Assembly: GCF_027627575.1 (NCBI RefSeq)
Contig: NZ_CP114065.1
Location: 3,534,001-3,598,000, forward strand
Direction: 5' to 3'
Source of the DNA: Kribbella sp. CA-293567
GTDB taxonomy: Bacteria; Actinomycetota; Actinomycetes; Propionibacteriales; Kribbellaceae
Length of the DNA stretch: 64,000 nt
Shown here: positions 55,498 through 63,347 of the stretch, piece by piece
Layout of the letters: the number at the start of each line of letters is the position of its first letter
How positions within the stretch are numbered: position 1 is the first letter of the stretch
Made by a program: the position numbers and the translations under genes
The notes under the pieces: generated by a model
The model's database searches: none
Told to the model about the DNA's origin: nothing
The model's input: the letters and a program-made list of their open reading frames with translations, nothing else

Positions 55498-55560
55498 GAC
55501 GCCTCCAATTGGCAGTCTGCGGGGATCTCCGCGAAGCGCCGATGGTAGTCAGCGGCCGGG

Positions 55561-57159
55561 TCACGGGGCGGCGGCCAGTTCGGCGGCCACCGTCTCCTCA
55601 TTGCCGGACCGGGGCATGGTCTTCGGGCCGCGAAGGGCGATGTAAATGAACAGCACGCCCATGACGGCGGTGCCCGCCCACATCGCCTGCTGCCAACCGT
55701 CGACGAACGACTGCTGTGCGGCACGGACCAGATCTTCGGCGTACGGGCCGGTGCTGGGTGCTACCGAGGTGGCGTTGGCGATGCCTTCGCGCGCGGTCTC
55801 CGCGGCGGCCTCCGGGATGCCGCCGAGCCGGTCCTCGATGGCGCTCCTGTAGCCGGCGGACACCAGTGCACCGAGCAGGGCGATACCGAGCGCGGTACCG
55901 AACTCGCGGGTGACGTCGTTGAGTGCCGAGGCGACGCCTTGTTTCTCGCGGGGCAGCGAGGCGGTGATCGCCTCCGTGGACGGCGTCATCGACAGGCCCA
56001 TACCGATGCCCATGGCAAGCATCCCGGGCAGGATCGACAGGAACCCGCCGTCGACGGAGACGAACAGTGCCATCAGCGCCATGCCGAGACCGGCGATCGC
56101 GATGCCGGTGGCCATCGTCGAGCGGACACCGACCCGGGCGGCGAGCAGGGGAGCCAGCCCCGAGGAGAGCATCATGATGCCGGCCATCGGCATCATCGCG
56201 ACCGTGGACAGCAGACCCGACCAGCCCAGAACGGCCTGGAAGAAGGGGAACATGACCACGGAGATCCCGGCCTGCACACCGAAGACCACCAGCAGGGTGA
56301 TCGACCCTCCGGCGAGACTGCCCTCCCGGAACAACCGCACGTCCAGCAGCGCGGCGTCGCGCCGGCGCAGTTCCCAGATCACGAAGCCGGCCGCGGTGAG
56401 GAGGCCGACCACGAGGCTGACCACCGTGGCCGGGTCGGTCCAGCCGCGCTCGGGCCCCTCCTGCAGCATGAAGATCAAGCTGATCACGGCGACCGTCGAC
56501 ACCAGCGCCCCGACAGTGTCGAAGCGGTGGACGGACTTCTCGTGGGAGTTGGGAACCGAGGTCAGCGTCATGGCCAGGGCCACCAGCACCAGAGCCACCG
56601 GCAGCGCGAACAGCCAGCGCCAGTCGGCGACGTCGACGAGGAGTGCGGACAGGAACATGCCCAGGATGCCGCCACCGCCGGCGACGCCGGTCCAGACGCC
56701 GATCGCCTTGCTGCGCTGGTCCACAGGGAAGGTGGACGTGATGACAGCGAGCGTGATCGGCATGATCATCGCCGCGCCGACCCCGGCGGCTACGCGCGCG
56801 GCGAGCATGACCTCCGCCGTCGGCGCCAGACCGGCGACGAGGTTCGCGATGCCGAACACTCCCAGGCCGGCGACCAGCATCGGCTTGCGGCCGAGCCGGT
56901 CAGCGATCGCGCCGAGCGGCAGCAGCAACGCGGCCAGGGTGAGCGTGTAGATGTTGATGATCCACAGGATCGTGCTCTGCGAGGCGCTGAACTCGACCGC
57001 CATATGGGTCTGCGCGACGTTCAGCCCGGTTACTGATGCGATCACCGCCATCAGCGCGATCGAGACGGCAATCAGGATCGTTCGCAGTTTCCGCGCGTCC
57101 GGCGTACCGTCGCTTCCGGTCTGGTCGGAGCCCCCTGTAGCGGGCTGGGTGGTAGTCAT
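55561..57159 (-). CDS. DHA2-family MFS drug-efflux transporter
   Basis: 532 residues from ATG 57159 (AAAGGAAA upstream). Fourteen predicted helices with the loop 2-3 motif GAIADRLGRKPMLVAGLG and motif C-like GAAMIMPITLAVITSTFP, typical of EmrB/QacA exporters (LfrA/SmvA style). Divergent from the XRE-cupin regulator at 57229, which probably represses it. Confidence 0.93.
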   Translation of the reverse strand: MTTTQPATGGSDQTGSDGTPDARKLRTILIAVSIALMAVIASVTGLNVAQTHMAVEFSASQSTILWIINIYTLTLAALLLPLGAIADRLGRKPMLVAGLGVFGIANLVAGLAPTAEVMLAARVAAGVGAAMIMPITLAVITSTFPVDQRSKAIGVWTGVAGGGGILGMFLSALLVDVADWRWLFALPVALVLVALAMTLTSVPNSHEKSVHRFDTVGALVSTVAVISLIFMLQEGPERGWTDPATVVSLVVGLLTAAGFVIWELRRRDAALLDVRLFREGSLAGGSITLLVVFGVQAGISVVMFPFFQAVLGWSGLLSTVAMMPMAGIMMLSSGLAPLLAARVGVRSTMATGIAIAGLGMALMALFVSVDGGFLSILPGMLAMGIGMGLSMTPSTEAITASLPREKQGVASALNDVTREFGTALGIALLGALVSAGYRSAIEDRLGGIPEAAAETAREGIANATSVAPSTGPYAEDLVRAAQQSFVDGWQQAMWAGTAVMGVLFIYIALRGPKTMPRSGNEETVAAELAAAP

Positions 57160-57201
57160 CGTTTCCTTTCGATCGGGCTTGCCGTCGACACTAGAGAGAA
57201 T

Positions 57202-57238
57202 TTGCTCATAAGGCATAGGATGTTGCTCATGACGCAAC
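57202..57238. promoter_or_regulatory. Operator region between efflux gene and XRE-cupin regulator
   Basis: TTGCTCAT occurs at 57202-57209 and again at 57223-57230, exactly 21 bases (two helical turns) apart. The second lies in the inverted repeat GTTGC-N7-GCAAC (57222-57238) that covers the regulator start codon. Likely binding sites for the regulator's own HTH. Confidence 0.5.
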
Positions 57239-57807
57239 AAACTGATGATCTGGACAGCCTCGTACGCAAGCGGATCCGCGCTTTACGCGTCGCGCAGGGC
57301 TGGTCCCTCGACGAGTTGGCCCAGCGCGCCAACCTCAGTCAGTCTTCGCTCAGCCGGATCGAGAACGGTCAACGTCGCTTGGCCCTGGATCAACTCGTCA
57401 CGTTGGCCCGGGCGCTGGATACGACGCTCGACCAGTTGGTCGAGACGGCGGCGGACGACGTGGTCAGCAGTCCGGCCGTCGGTCACGCTCACGGGCAGCT
57501 GCGCTGGACCATCAAGGCCGACCCTGGGATGAGTGTCGTCCGCCAGCGCATCACCGAACCGCCGCCGGACAACCCGGCTCGGATGCGGGCCCATCCGGGA
57601 CGCGAGTGGCTCATGGTTCTGTCCGGCACCGCGATCCTGATGCTCGGCCATCGCCGCTTCCGGATCGAGACGAATCAGTCCGCCGAGTTCCCCACGATGA
57701 TGCCGCACGCCATCGGCGCCGAAGGTGGGCCTTGCGAGATCATCGGGATCTTCGATCGCGACGCCGGTCGCGGTCATCGAAACGGCGATGAGGAGCCCGG
57801 GGCGTAG
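57229..57807 (+). CDS. XRE-family regulator with cupin sensor domain
   Basis: 192 residues from ATG 57229 with AGGA seven bases upstream; ATG 57220 also fits. N-terminal XRE HTH (IRALRVAQGWSLDELAQRAN, LSQSSLSRIENGQRR) is joined to a C-terminal cupin (HPGREWLMVLSGTAILMLGH). Such XRE-cupin proteins bind a small ligand and often control adjacent efflux or catabolic genes; here the DHA2 transporter is divergent. Confidence 0.9.
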   Translation: MTQQTDDLDSLVRKRIRALRVAQGWSLDELAQRANLSQSSLSRIENGQRRLALDQLVTLARALDTTLDQLVETAADDVVSSPAVGHAHGQLRWTIKADPGMSVVRQRITEPPPDNPARMRAHPGREWLMVLSGTAILMLGHRRFRIETNQSAEFPTMMPHAIGAEGGPCEIIGIFDRDAGRGHRNGDEEPGA

Positions 57808-57871
57808 GAGCCCGCCGGCTGACGGCAGACCGCGAATCTTGCGCGCCTGGCAGCGGACCCGTCGATGTTCT

Positions 57872-57905
57872 TGCGTATTTCGCATGATCTTATGCGGCAA
57901 GCGCA
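57872..57905 (+). promoter_or_regulatory. Tandem 21-base operator repeats before His-rich methyltransferase
   Basis: TGCG-TATTT-CGCATGATC (57872) and TGCG-GCAAG-CGCATGTTC (57893) are direct repeats 21 bases apart, each an inverted repeat TGCG-N5-CGCA. They also frame the inverted repeat CGCAT-N6-ATGCG (57881-57896). Two protein dimers on one DNA face are expected. The binder is unknown; a metal-responsive regulator is possible. Confidence 0.55.
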
Positions 57906-57926
57906 TGTTCGGTCTATCGTGAAGGC

Positions 57927-58793
57927 ATGGCAGCTCATGTACCGACCCACGATCATGGTGATTCCCATGACCACCACCACCACCAAGCCGGCGGTCAGGC
58001 CGACCTCCTCGACCTCGACGCCGAGATCCTCGCCGAGCACACGGCCGCCGTCACGGAGTGGCTCCCGCTGAGCACCGCCCCGCGGCAGATCGTGGATCTG
58101 GGCTCCGGCACCGGGGCGGGGACCTTCGCTCTTCTCGACCGGTTCCCCGATTCCCACGTCACTGCCGTGGACGCGTCGGTCGAACATCTGCAACGCCTGC
58201 GAGCGAACGCCTGCGACCGTGGCGTCGAGGATCGCGTGCACACGCTGCAGGCCGACCTGGACGGTGCCGCGTGGCCGGACCTCGGTACGCCGGAGCTGGT
58301 CTGGGCCTCGGCCTCCATGCATCACATGACCAACCCCGACCTGGTACTGCGCGCCGTCCACGACCTGCTCGCCCCCGGCGGCCTGTTCGCCGTCATCGAA
58401 CTGGCCGGCTTCCCCCTCTTCCTCCCCGAGGGTCCCAGCAAAGACCAACCCAGTCTGGAAGAACGGCTCCACGCTGAAGCCAACCGCCGGCAGACCGAAC
58501 AGATGCCCCACCGCGGTGCCGACTGGGGCCCCATGCTCACCGCCGCGGGATTCACCGTCGAGGGCGAACGCACCATCACGGTGAACATCGCCGGCTCCAG
58601 CAACGAAGTCATCGGCCGCTACGCCCTCGGCGGCCTGCAGCGCTTCCGCACGGCCGTCGCCGATCGGATCTCCGCCGCGGACCTCGCGGAGCTCGACCAG
58701 ATCCTGGACACCACCAGCCCGCACAGCATCCTGCGCCGCGACGACCTTGTGATGCGCAGCGAGCGCACCGTCTGGGCCGCCCGTCGCACCTGA
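57927..58793 (+). CDS. SAM-dependent methyltransferase with His-rich N-terminus
   Basis: 288 residues from ATG 57927 (GAAGG upstream). The class I methyltransferase core has motif I VDLGSGTGAGTFALLDRFPD and VTAVDAS, with WASASMHHMTNPDLVL as motif IV. The first 20 residues contain HDHGDSHDHHHH, a likely metal-binding head. C-terminal region (SSNEVIGRYALGGLQRFRTA) resembles UbiE/Methyltransf_25-type proteins. Substrate unknown. Confidence 0.85.
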   Translation: MAAHVPTHDHGDSHDHHHHQAGGQADLLDLDAEILAEHTAAVTEWLPLSTAPRQIVDLGSGTGAGTFALLDRFPDSHVTAVDASVEHLQRLRANACDRGVEDRVHTLQADLDGAAWPDLGTPELVWASASMHHMTNPDLVLRAVHDLLAPGGLFAVIELAGFPLFLPEGPSKDQPSLEERLHAEANRRQTEQMPHRGADWGPMLTAAGFTVEGERTITVNIAGSSNEVIGRYALGGLQRFRTAVADRISAADLAELDQILDTTSPHSILRRDDLVMRSERTVWAARRT

Positions 58794-58794
58794 C

Positions 58795-59499
58795 CTACGG
58801 CGCCTCCCTCGACCGGTCGCCGCCGGGACGGGGAAATCGCGGCTGGTAGTCGAGCCGGAACCGGTTGACGCGGCGGATGAACATCGTGACGAGGCAGCCC
58901 GCGACCGCGATCGCCACCACGAGGCCGATCGGCACCTGGACCCAGGTGCCGGCGCCGAGCGTTCCGCAGACGATGACGGCCAGGACTCCGCTGAGCACCC
59001 CGTCGATGATGCCGACGACGACGGGCGATCCGGCGAGCAGATGACCGAGGCCGACTCGGCGGCGGAAGCTGTAGGTGTGGAAGATCCCGGCTTCGTCGTC
59101 ATGATGGCCGGTCACCAGGTAGCGCTCGATGCCGGGCGAGAGCTCGGCGTACGCGTGCCGTAGCCGGTTCATGCCGATGACGACCCAGAGGTCCTCTAGA
59201 TCTGCTTCGACCAGCCGGATGTAGGTGGCGATACCGACGAGCAGGACGAGCGGCAGGACCAGCAACGCGACGATCCGGAAGGTCTGTTCGAAGCCGGTGG
59301 CCTGCACGACCAGCGAGAGCGCCACCATGGTGGCCGACAGGATGGTGAGGAAGGTACCGGTCCGGCTGAAGATCTCCTGCCAGAGAGTGCCTCTCGTCGC
59401 GAGCAGGCTCCAGTGCTCGGTCGCCAGGAGCTGGGCGCGCAGCGCCGCCGAACTGTCGTCGCTGGGCGGCGGTGGCAGTGGAACGCGATGCTCGGTCAT
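58795..59499 (-). CDS. Hypothetical membrane protein
   Basis: 234 residues. Four helices (LTILSATMVALSLVVQA, IVALLVLPLVLLVGIATYI, VVVGIIDGVLSGVLAVIVCG, PIGLVVAIAVAGCLVTMFI) in two pairs around a cytoplasmic segment (LVEADLEDLWVVIGMNRLRH). Its ATG 59499 overlaps the stop of the oxidoreductase gene by one base, so they are co-translated. Family not recognised. Confidence 0.7.
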   Translation of the reverse strand: MTEHRVPLPPPPSDDSSAALRAQLLATEHWSLLATRGTLWQEIFSRTGTFLTILSATMVALSLVVQATGFEQTFRIVALLVLPLVLLVGIATYIRLVEADLEDLWVVIGMNRLRHAYAELSPGIERYLVTGHHDDEAGIFHTYSFRRRVGLGHLLAGSPVVVGIIDGVLSGVLAVIVCGTLGAGTWVQVPIGLVVAIAVAGCLVTMFIRRVNRFRLDYQPRFPRPGGDRSREAP

Positions 59500-60908
59500 C
59501 AGGTCAGCTCGTCGACGAGGTTCAGCCAGACCTCGCTCATCGTCGGGAAGCTCGGGACGACGTGGCGCAGGCGCTCGATCGGGATCCGCCCCACCACGGC
59601 CATCGTGGCGGCGTGCACCATGTCGGCGACGTCCTGACCGACGAAGGTCGCGCCGACGACCGTGCCCGCGTCCTCGTCGATCACCCAGCTCACGCGTCCT
59701 CGATACCTGTGCGCGTGCAGCTGCGCCCCGAGCACACCGCCGAGGTCGGCCTCGACATAGCGCGTGCGCAACCCTTCGGCCTCCGCGCGCGCCCGGGTGA
59801 GGCCCACCACCGCCACCTCCGGGTCGGTGAACAGGACCTGGGGTACGGCGACGCCGTCGGCCTCGGCCGTCACCCGCGGTTCTTCGCCCCGGCTTCGTGC
59901 CGCGATCGCCGCCGCGGCGACGCGCGCGTGGTAGCTGGCTTGATGAGTCAGCAAGGCCCGGCCGTTGACGTCGCCGATCGCGTACAGCCACGTAGTACCA
60001 CCGAGCGCCATCGTGTCGTCGACCTCGAGAAAGCCTCCACCTTGCAGGCCGACGGTCTCGAGCCCGATCTCTCCCGTGAAGGCACGCTTGCCGGTGGCAA
60101 CAAGTAGTTCGTCGGCGGTCACCACCGTGTCGTCATCAAGCTGGACGGAGACCTCTCCGGCGTTGTCCCGGGTGACTTCCACGGCCTGCACCCCGAAGCG
60201 AACCTCCACTCCGGACTCCAGCAACCCCTCGAGGACCAGCTCGCCGACGTACGGCTCGAAGTCGGGCAACAGTGTCTCGCGCCGACTCAGGACGACGACC
60301 TGCTCGCTGCCCAGACTGCGCCAGGCCTGGGCGAGCTCGAGGCCGGCGGGCCCGCTGCCCAGTACGGCCAGCCGTCGTGGCGCCTTGTTCGCCGAGGTCC
60401 CTTCGCGATTCGTCCACGGTCGCGACTGCGACAGGCCGGGGATCGCTGGGAGGTCCGCGACAGCCCCCGTGGCCAGGATCACCGCCTGATCGGCCGTGAT
60501 CTGAACCGCCCCGCCCGGGGTGTCGACCACCACGCGGCGCTCACCATCCAGCCGCCCGTAGCCCCGGATGAAGGTAGCTCCGGCCTGCACGAATTCCCGC
60601 ACCGTGGCGGAGTCGTCGTGATGGAGGACGACCTCGTCGCGGTGAGCCAGGACCGCGGCCGCGTCCAGGGGCGCGCTCGGCGATTCGAGTACGCCGGGGA
60701 GCCGGCCCGCGGCCCGGTGTGCGTGACCCGGCCGCAGCAGTGCCTTGCTGGGGACACACGCCCAGTTGAAACAGTCGCCGCCGATGAGTTCAGGCTCCAC
60801 GAGTGCGACCGACAAGCCGGCACGCAGGAGTGCCAGCGTTGTGTCCTCGCCTGCAGGCCCGGCACCGAGTACTACGACGTCGTACTCGGCTGTCTCGTTC
60901 GGTGTCAT
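59499..60908 (-). CDS. FAD-dependent pyridine nucleotide-disulfide oxidoreductase
   Basis: 469 residues from ATG 60908. FAD motif VVVLGAGPAGEDTTLALLRA, redox-active disulfide GGDCFNWACVPSKALL (Cys pair about 47 and 52), NAD motif VLGSGPAGLELAQAWRSLG, second FAD motif WLYAIGDVNGRALLTHQA. The dimerisation domain is present. Lacks the usual catalytic HP...E end motif clarity, so mycothione reductase, mercuric reductase-like or lipoamide-type assignment is open. Confidence 0.9.
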   Translation of the reverse strand: MTPNETAEYDVVVLGAGPAGEDTTLALLRAGLSVALVEPELIGGDCFNWACVPSKALLRPGHAHRAAGRLPGVLESPSAPLDAAAVLAHRDEVVLHHDDSATVREFVQAGATFIRGYGRLDGERRVVVDTPGGAVQITADQAVILATGAVADLPAIPGLSQSRPWTNREGTSANKAPRRLAVLGSGPAGLELAQAWRSLGSEQVVVLSRRETLLPDFEPYVGELVLEGLLESGVEVRFGVQAVEVTRDNAGEVSVQLDDDTVVTADELLVATGKRAFTGEIGLETVGLQGGGFLEVDDTMALGGTTWLYAIGDVNGRALLTHQASYHARVAAAAIAARSRGEEPRVTAEADGVAVPQVLFTDPEVAVVGLTRARAEAEGLRTRYVEADLGGVLGAQLHAHRYRGRVSWVIDEDAGTVVGATFVGQDVADMVHAATMAVVGRIPIERLRHVVPSFPTMSEVWLNLVDELT

Positions 60909-60967
60909 TCGTTGTCTCCATGCTTCGGTCGTCGACGCAGCGTTGTGTTGTGACCGACGATGGCTGG

Positions 60968-61822
60968 TCAGCTGCCGGCCAGGTAGTCGCCCACGCGGCC
61001 GCGTACGTGGTTGCGGGCCAGGGTCAGGCGGCGCCGCGCGACCGATGGCTCGAGCTCGACCAAGCTGGTGGCCGCTTCGAGCGAGTGGCCTTCCAGATCG
61101 ACGAGGTACAGCAGGTCCCCGGTTCCGTCGGGCAGTTCTTCGATCGCGGCATCGACGATCGCGTACAGCTCCTTGGTCTGCGCCTCGTCATCGGGGGACA
61201 GCAGCCGCGTCACCGATGGCCAGGCTGTCGGCGGGCTGGTCCATCGGCCCTGGTCGGGTCCGTCGCCGTAGAAGTCGGGGAAGTACAGATCTGCCCGGTC
61301 GGCGTCGGCGTCGAGCGCGTCGAGATCGGCCAGTTCCCGCAGGTCCGGGGAGGCGCCCGGGTCAGGAGGCAGGCCGGAACCCAACTGGTCGGAAGGGTGA
61401 TGGCGATGATGGGACAAGAGACTGTCGGCCCAGACCTCCAGCTCGATGTCGTCGTCAGCCAGGTGCCGGCCGAGTTTCTGATCCAGGTACGCGGCCAGCT
61501 GCTCTGGCGTCGGAAGCTCGGGGGCGATGCTGAGGAAATGGTCCCAGGTCTCCTGCACCAGATCGTCAGCATGCGCCGGATCTGCGGCACGGGCCAGCGC
61601 CATCAACTGTCGTTGACTGCGCCCGGCAGTGGGCTCGCTGACCGCTCGCGCCGCGAGCAGCGCCTCCGTGGTCGCCAGCTGCTGGAGATAGGTCGCACAG
61701 CTCGGGCATGAACGAACGTGGTCGGCAAGGTCGATCGCTGCCTGGGCAGGCAGGAGACCATCACGGGCCAGGCTTCCGTAGGAAGCGATGTCGCTGCAGA
61801 TCGTCAACGGTGGTTCCGGCAC
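60968..61822 (-). CDS. Chimera of anti-sigma-like zinc finger and sigma-factor regions
   Basis: 284 residues from GTG 61822; the start is uncertain because the only GGAGG is about 24 bases upstream. The N-terminus has a zf-HC2-like motif H-x3-C-x2-C (LADHVRSCPSCATYLQQL). Next come a sigma region 2-like segment (ALARAADPAHADDLVQETWD), a long acidic Asp/Pro-rich stretch, and a region 4-like end (LPDGTGDLLYLVDLEGHSLE then SVARRRLTLARNHVR). It may be an ECF-like factor carrying its own inhibitor module. Divergent from the AhpD-like gene. Confidence 0.7.
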   Translation of the reverse strand: MPEPPLTICSDIASYGSLARDGLLPAQAAIDLADHVRSCPSCATYLQQLATTEALLAARAVSEPTAGRSQRQLMALARAADPAHADDLVQETWDHFLSIAPELPTPEQLAAYLDQKLGRHLADDDIELEVWADSLLSHHRHHPSDQLGSGLPPDPGASPDLRELADLDALDADADRADLYFPDFYGDGPDQGRWTSPPTAWPSVTRLLSPDDEAQTKELYAIVDAAIEELPDGTGDLLYLVDLEGHSLEAATSLVELEPSVARRRLTLARNHVRGRVGDYLAGS

Positions 61823-62034
61823 GGACCGGCGATCGCCGGCCGGACGCCGGGCCTCCTTTCGTTTCGTGGGGGTTCTGGTGACCGTTGGTGTCCTCCAGCG
61901 GGGCCAACCTTTCTGCTTCCCGGATCGAGAAGGGCCGCGGATCGGTAAGAACGTGGCCCTCGGCGGAGGCAGACGTGGTGAAGCGGAGACCACCGGACGG
62001 CACGGATTCCGCGTCGTCCCGAGGGAGAAGCGTC

Positions 62035-62532
62035 GTGACACCGAGAAAGATCGAGAACGGCCGGCTCGATGCCACCGTCAACGAGCAGTTGATGGCACTG
62101 GCCAGGGCGGGAGCAGTGGCGTTCGGGTACACCGCGGAGCTCAGGCTCGACCGGCAGTTGGCCCAACTGGTCCGGCTGCGGGTCGCGCAGATCAACAACT
62201 GCACCTACTGCCTGTCGGTCCATCACGCCGCGGCCCGAGCCGCCGACATCGAGGAGGTGAAGGTGGAGACGCTGACCGCGTGGTGGGAGACCCGCTTGTT
62301 CACCGATGCCGAGCAGGCCGCTCTGAGCTACGCGGAGGCGTTGACCAGGGTCGGCGACACCACCGCGCGGACGGCCTTCCAGGACGCGCACGACGCGGTG
62401 ACGAGGTACTTCGACGACGAGCAGATCGTGGAGCTGGCGGCAGTGGTGATCAACATGAACATCTGGACCCGCTTGAAGATCGCCGAGGGCGCCGCCCCGG
62501 CATCAGAGGAGTCCAGTGACGCAGGGGCGTGA
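62035..62532 (+). CDS. AhpD-like carboxymuconolactone decarboxylase-family protein
   Basis: 165 residues from GTG 62035 (AGGGAGA upstream). CMD/AhpD signature: RLRVAQINNCTYCLSVHHAA, with the Cys-x2-Cys pair and His, as in alkylhydroperoxidase-like proteins; continues WWETRLFTDAEQAALSYAEA. Likely disulfide/peroxide chemistry. It lies between the zinc-finger/sigma chimera and a TetR gene. Confidence 0.9.
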   Translation: MTPRKIENGRLDATVNEQLMALARAGAVAFGYTAELRLDRQLAQLVRLRVAQINNCTYCLSVHHAAARAADIEEVKVETLTAWWETRLFTDAEQAALSYAEALTRVGDTTARTAFQDAHDAVTRYFDDEQIVELAAVVINMNIWTRLKIAEGAAPASEESSDAGA

Positions 62533-62533
62533 G

Positions 62534-63163
62534 CTAGGCGCTTCCGAAGGTGCGGACGTGGGAGATCGCCATGTCGAGTGCGACGCGCATCGGCTCCACG
62601 TCGCGAGTGGTCTGAGCCAGCAGGTACCCGCCTTGCAAGGCCGCCATCAGGCCGGCCGCCAACCGCTTGGGGTCGGCGTCAGGGCGGAGCGTTCCGTTCT
62701 CGCGCATGCGCTCGAGGCCGTCGACCAGTAGCGCCTGCCAAGCCTGGAAGGCGGCCGCGAGCACTCGGCGGGCGTCCTCGTCCTGGTCGGCCAGCTCGCT
62801 GGCCATCGAGCCGAGTGGGCAACCGTAGGCGCCGTCGTGCAGCGAGTTGCGCTGGACCAGGGAGTCCGCCCAGAGCTCCAGCCCCCGGAGGGAGTCCAGT
62901 CGGCGGAGCCGCTTCTGCTGATGCTCCAACAGGCGCTGGGTTCGCTGCGAGATGACCTCGCGCACCAAAGCATCCTTATCGACGAAGTGTTGGTAGAGCT
63001 GCGACTTGCTCGTCCCGCTGGCCGCCCTGACGTCGGCGAGCGTCGTCTGCGCGACGCCCTTCGCGTACATCAGGTCGTCGGCGGCGTCGAGAATGCGTGC
63101 TCTCGTGGCCAATCCGCGCGCAGTCAGGCGAGGTCCGGCCTCCGCACTCTCTGGCTGCGTCAC
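62534..63163 (-). CDS. TetR-family transcriptional regulator
   Basis: 209 residues from GTG 63163. HTH: RARILDAADDLMYAKGVAQT, TLADVRAASGTSKSQLYQHF. C-terminal domain of the YcdC/TetR_C style with YGCPLGSMASELADQ. Divergent from the sigma factor at 63348, with a strong palindrome between them. Ligand unknown; convergent with the AhpD-like gene. Confidence 0.9.
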   Translation of the reverse strand: MTQPESAEAGPRLTARGLATRARILDAADDLMYAKGVAQTTLADVRAASGTSKSQLYQHFVDKDALVREVISQRTQRLLEHQQKRLRRLDSLRGLELWADSLVQRNSLHDGAYGCPLGSMASELADQDEDARRVLAAAFQAWQALLVDGLERMRENGTLRPDADPKRLAAGLMAALQGGYLLAQTTRDVEPMRVALDMAISHVRTFGSA

Positions 63164-63268
63164 GGTACTCAGATTACTTGGCGGAAGTTTATCACGGAGA
63201 TCTGGTACTCCGAAGTCCAAAAACTGATAGAACGGGAGCCGTGTCGATGCTGGATCATTGAACTTGTT

Positions 63269-63286
63269 TTGGACCTTTGGGTCCAA
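63269..63286. promoter_or_regulatory. Operator palindrome between TetR and sigma factor genes
   Basis: TTGGACC-TTTG-GGTCCAA is a perfect 7-base inverted repeat at 63269-63286, and a further half site GTCCAA lies near 63215. Typical TetR operator geometry, probably autoregulatory. Confidence 0.55.
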
Positions 63287-63347
63287 GTAGTTTGTCGCTG
63301 TGCCCCGCGATGTCCCGCCACGGCCCGCTTCCGAGGAGATCGCTGAC

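Noticed and set aside
59500..59991. N-terminal extension of the membrane protein at 58795-59499
   Set aside because: Overlaps the oxidoreductase out of frame with low-complexity Arg/Gly sequence; the real start is ATG 59499.
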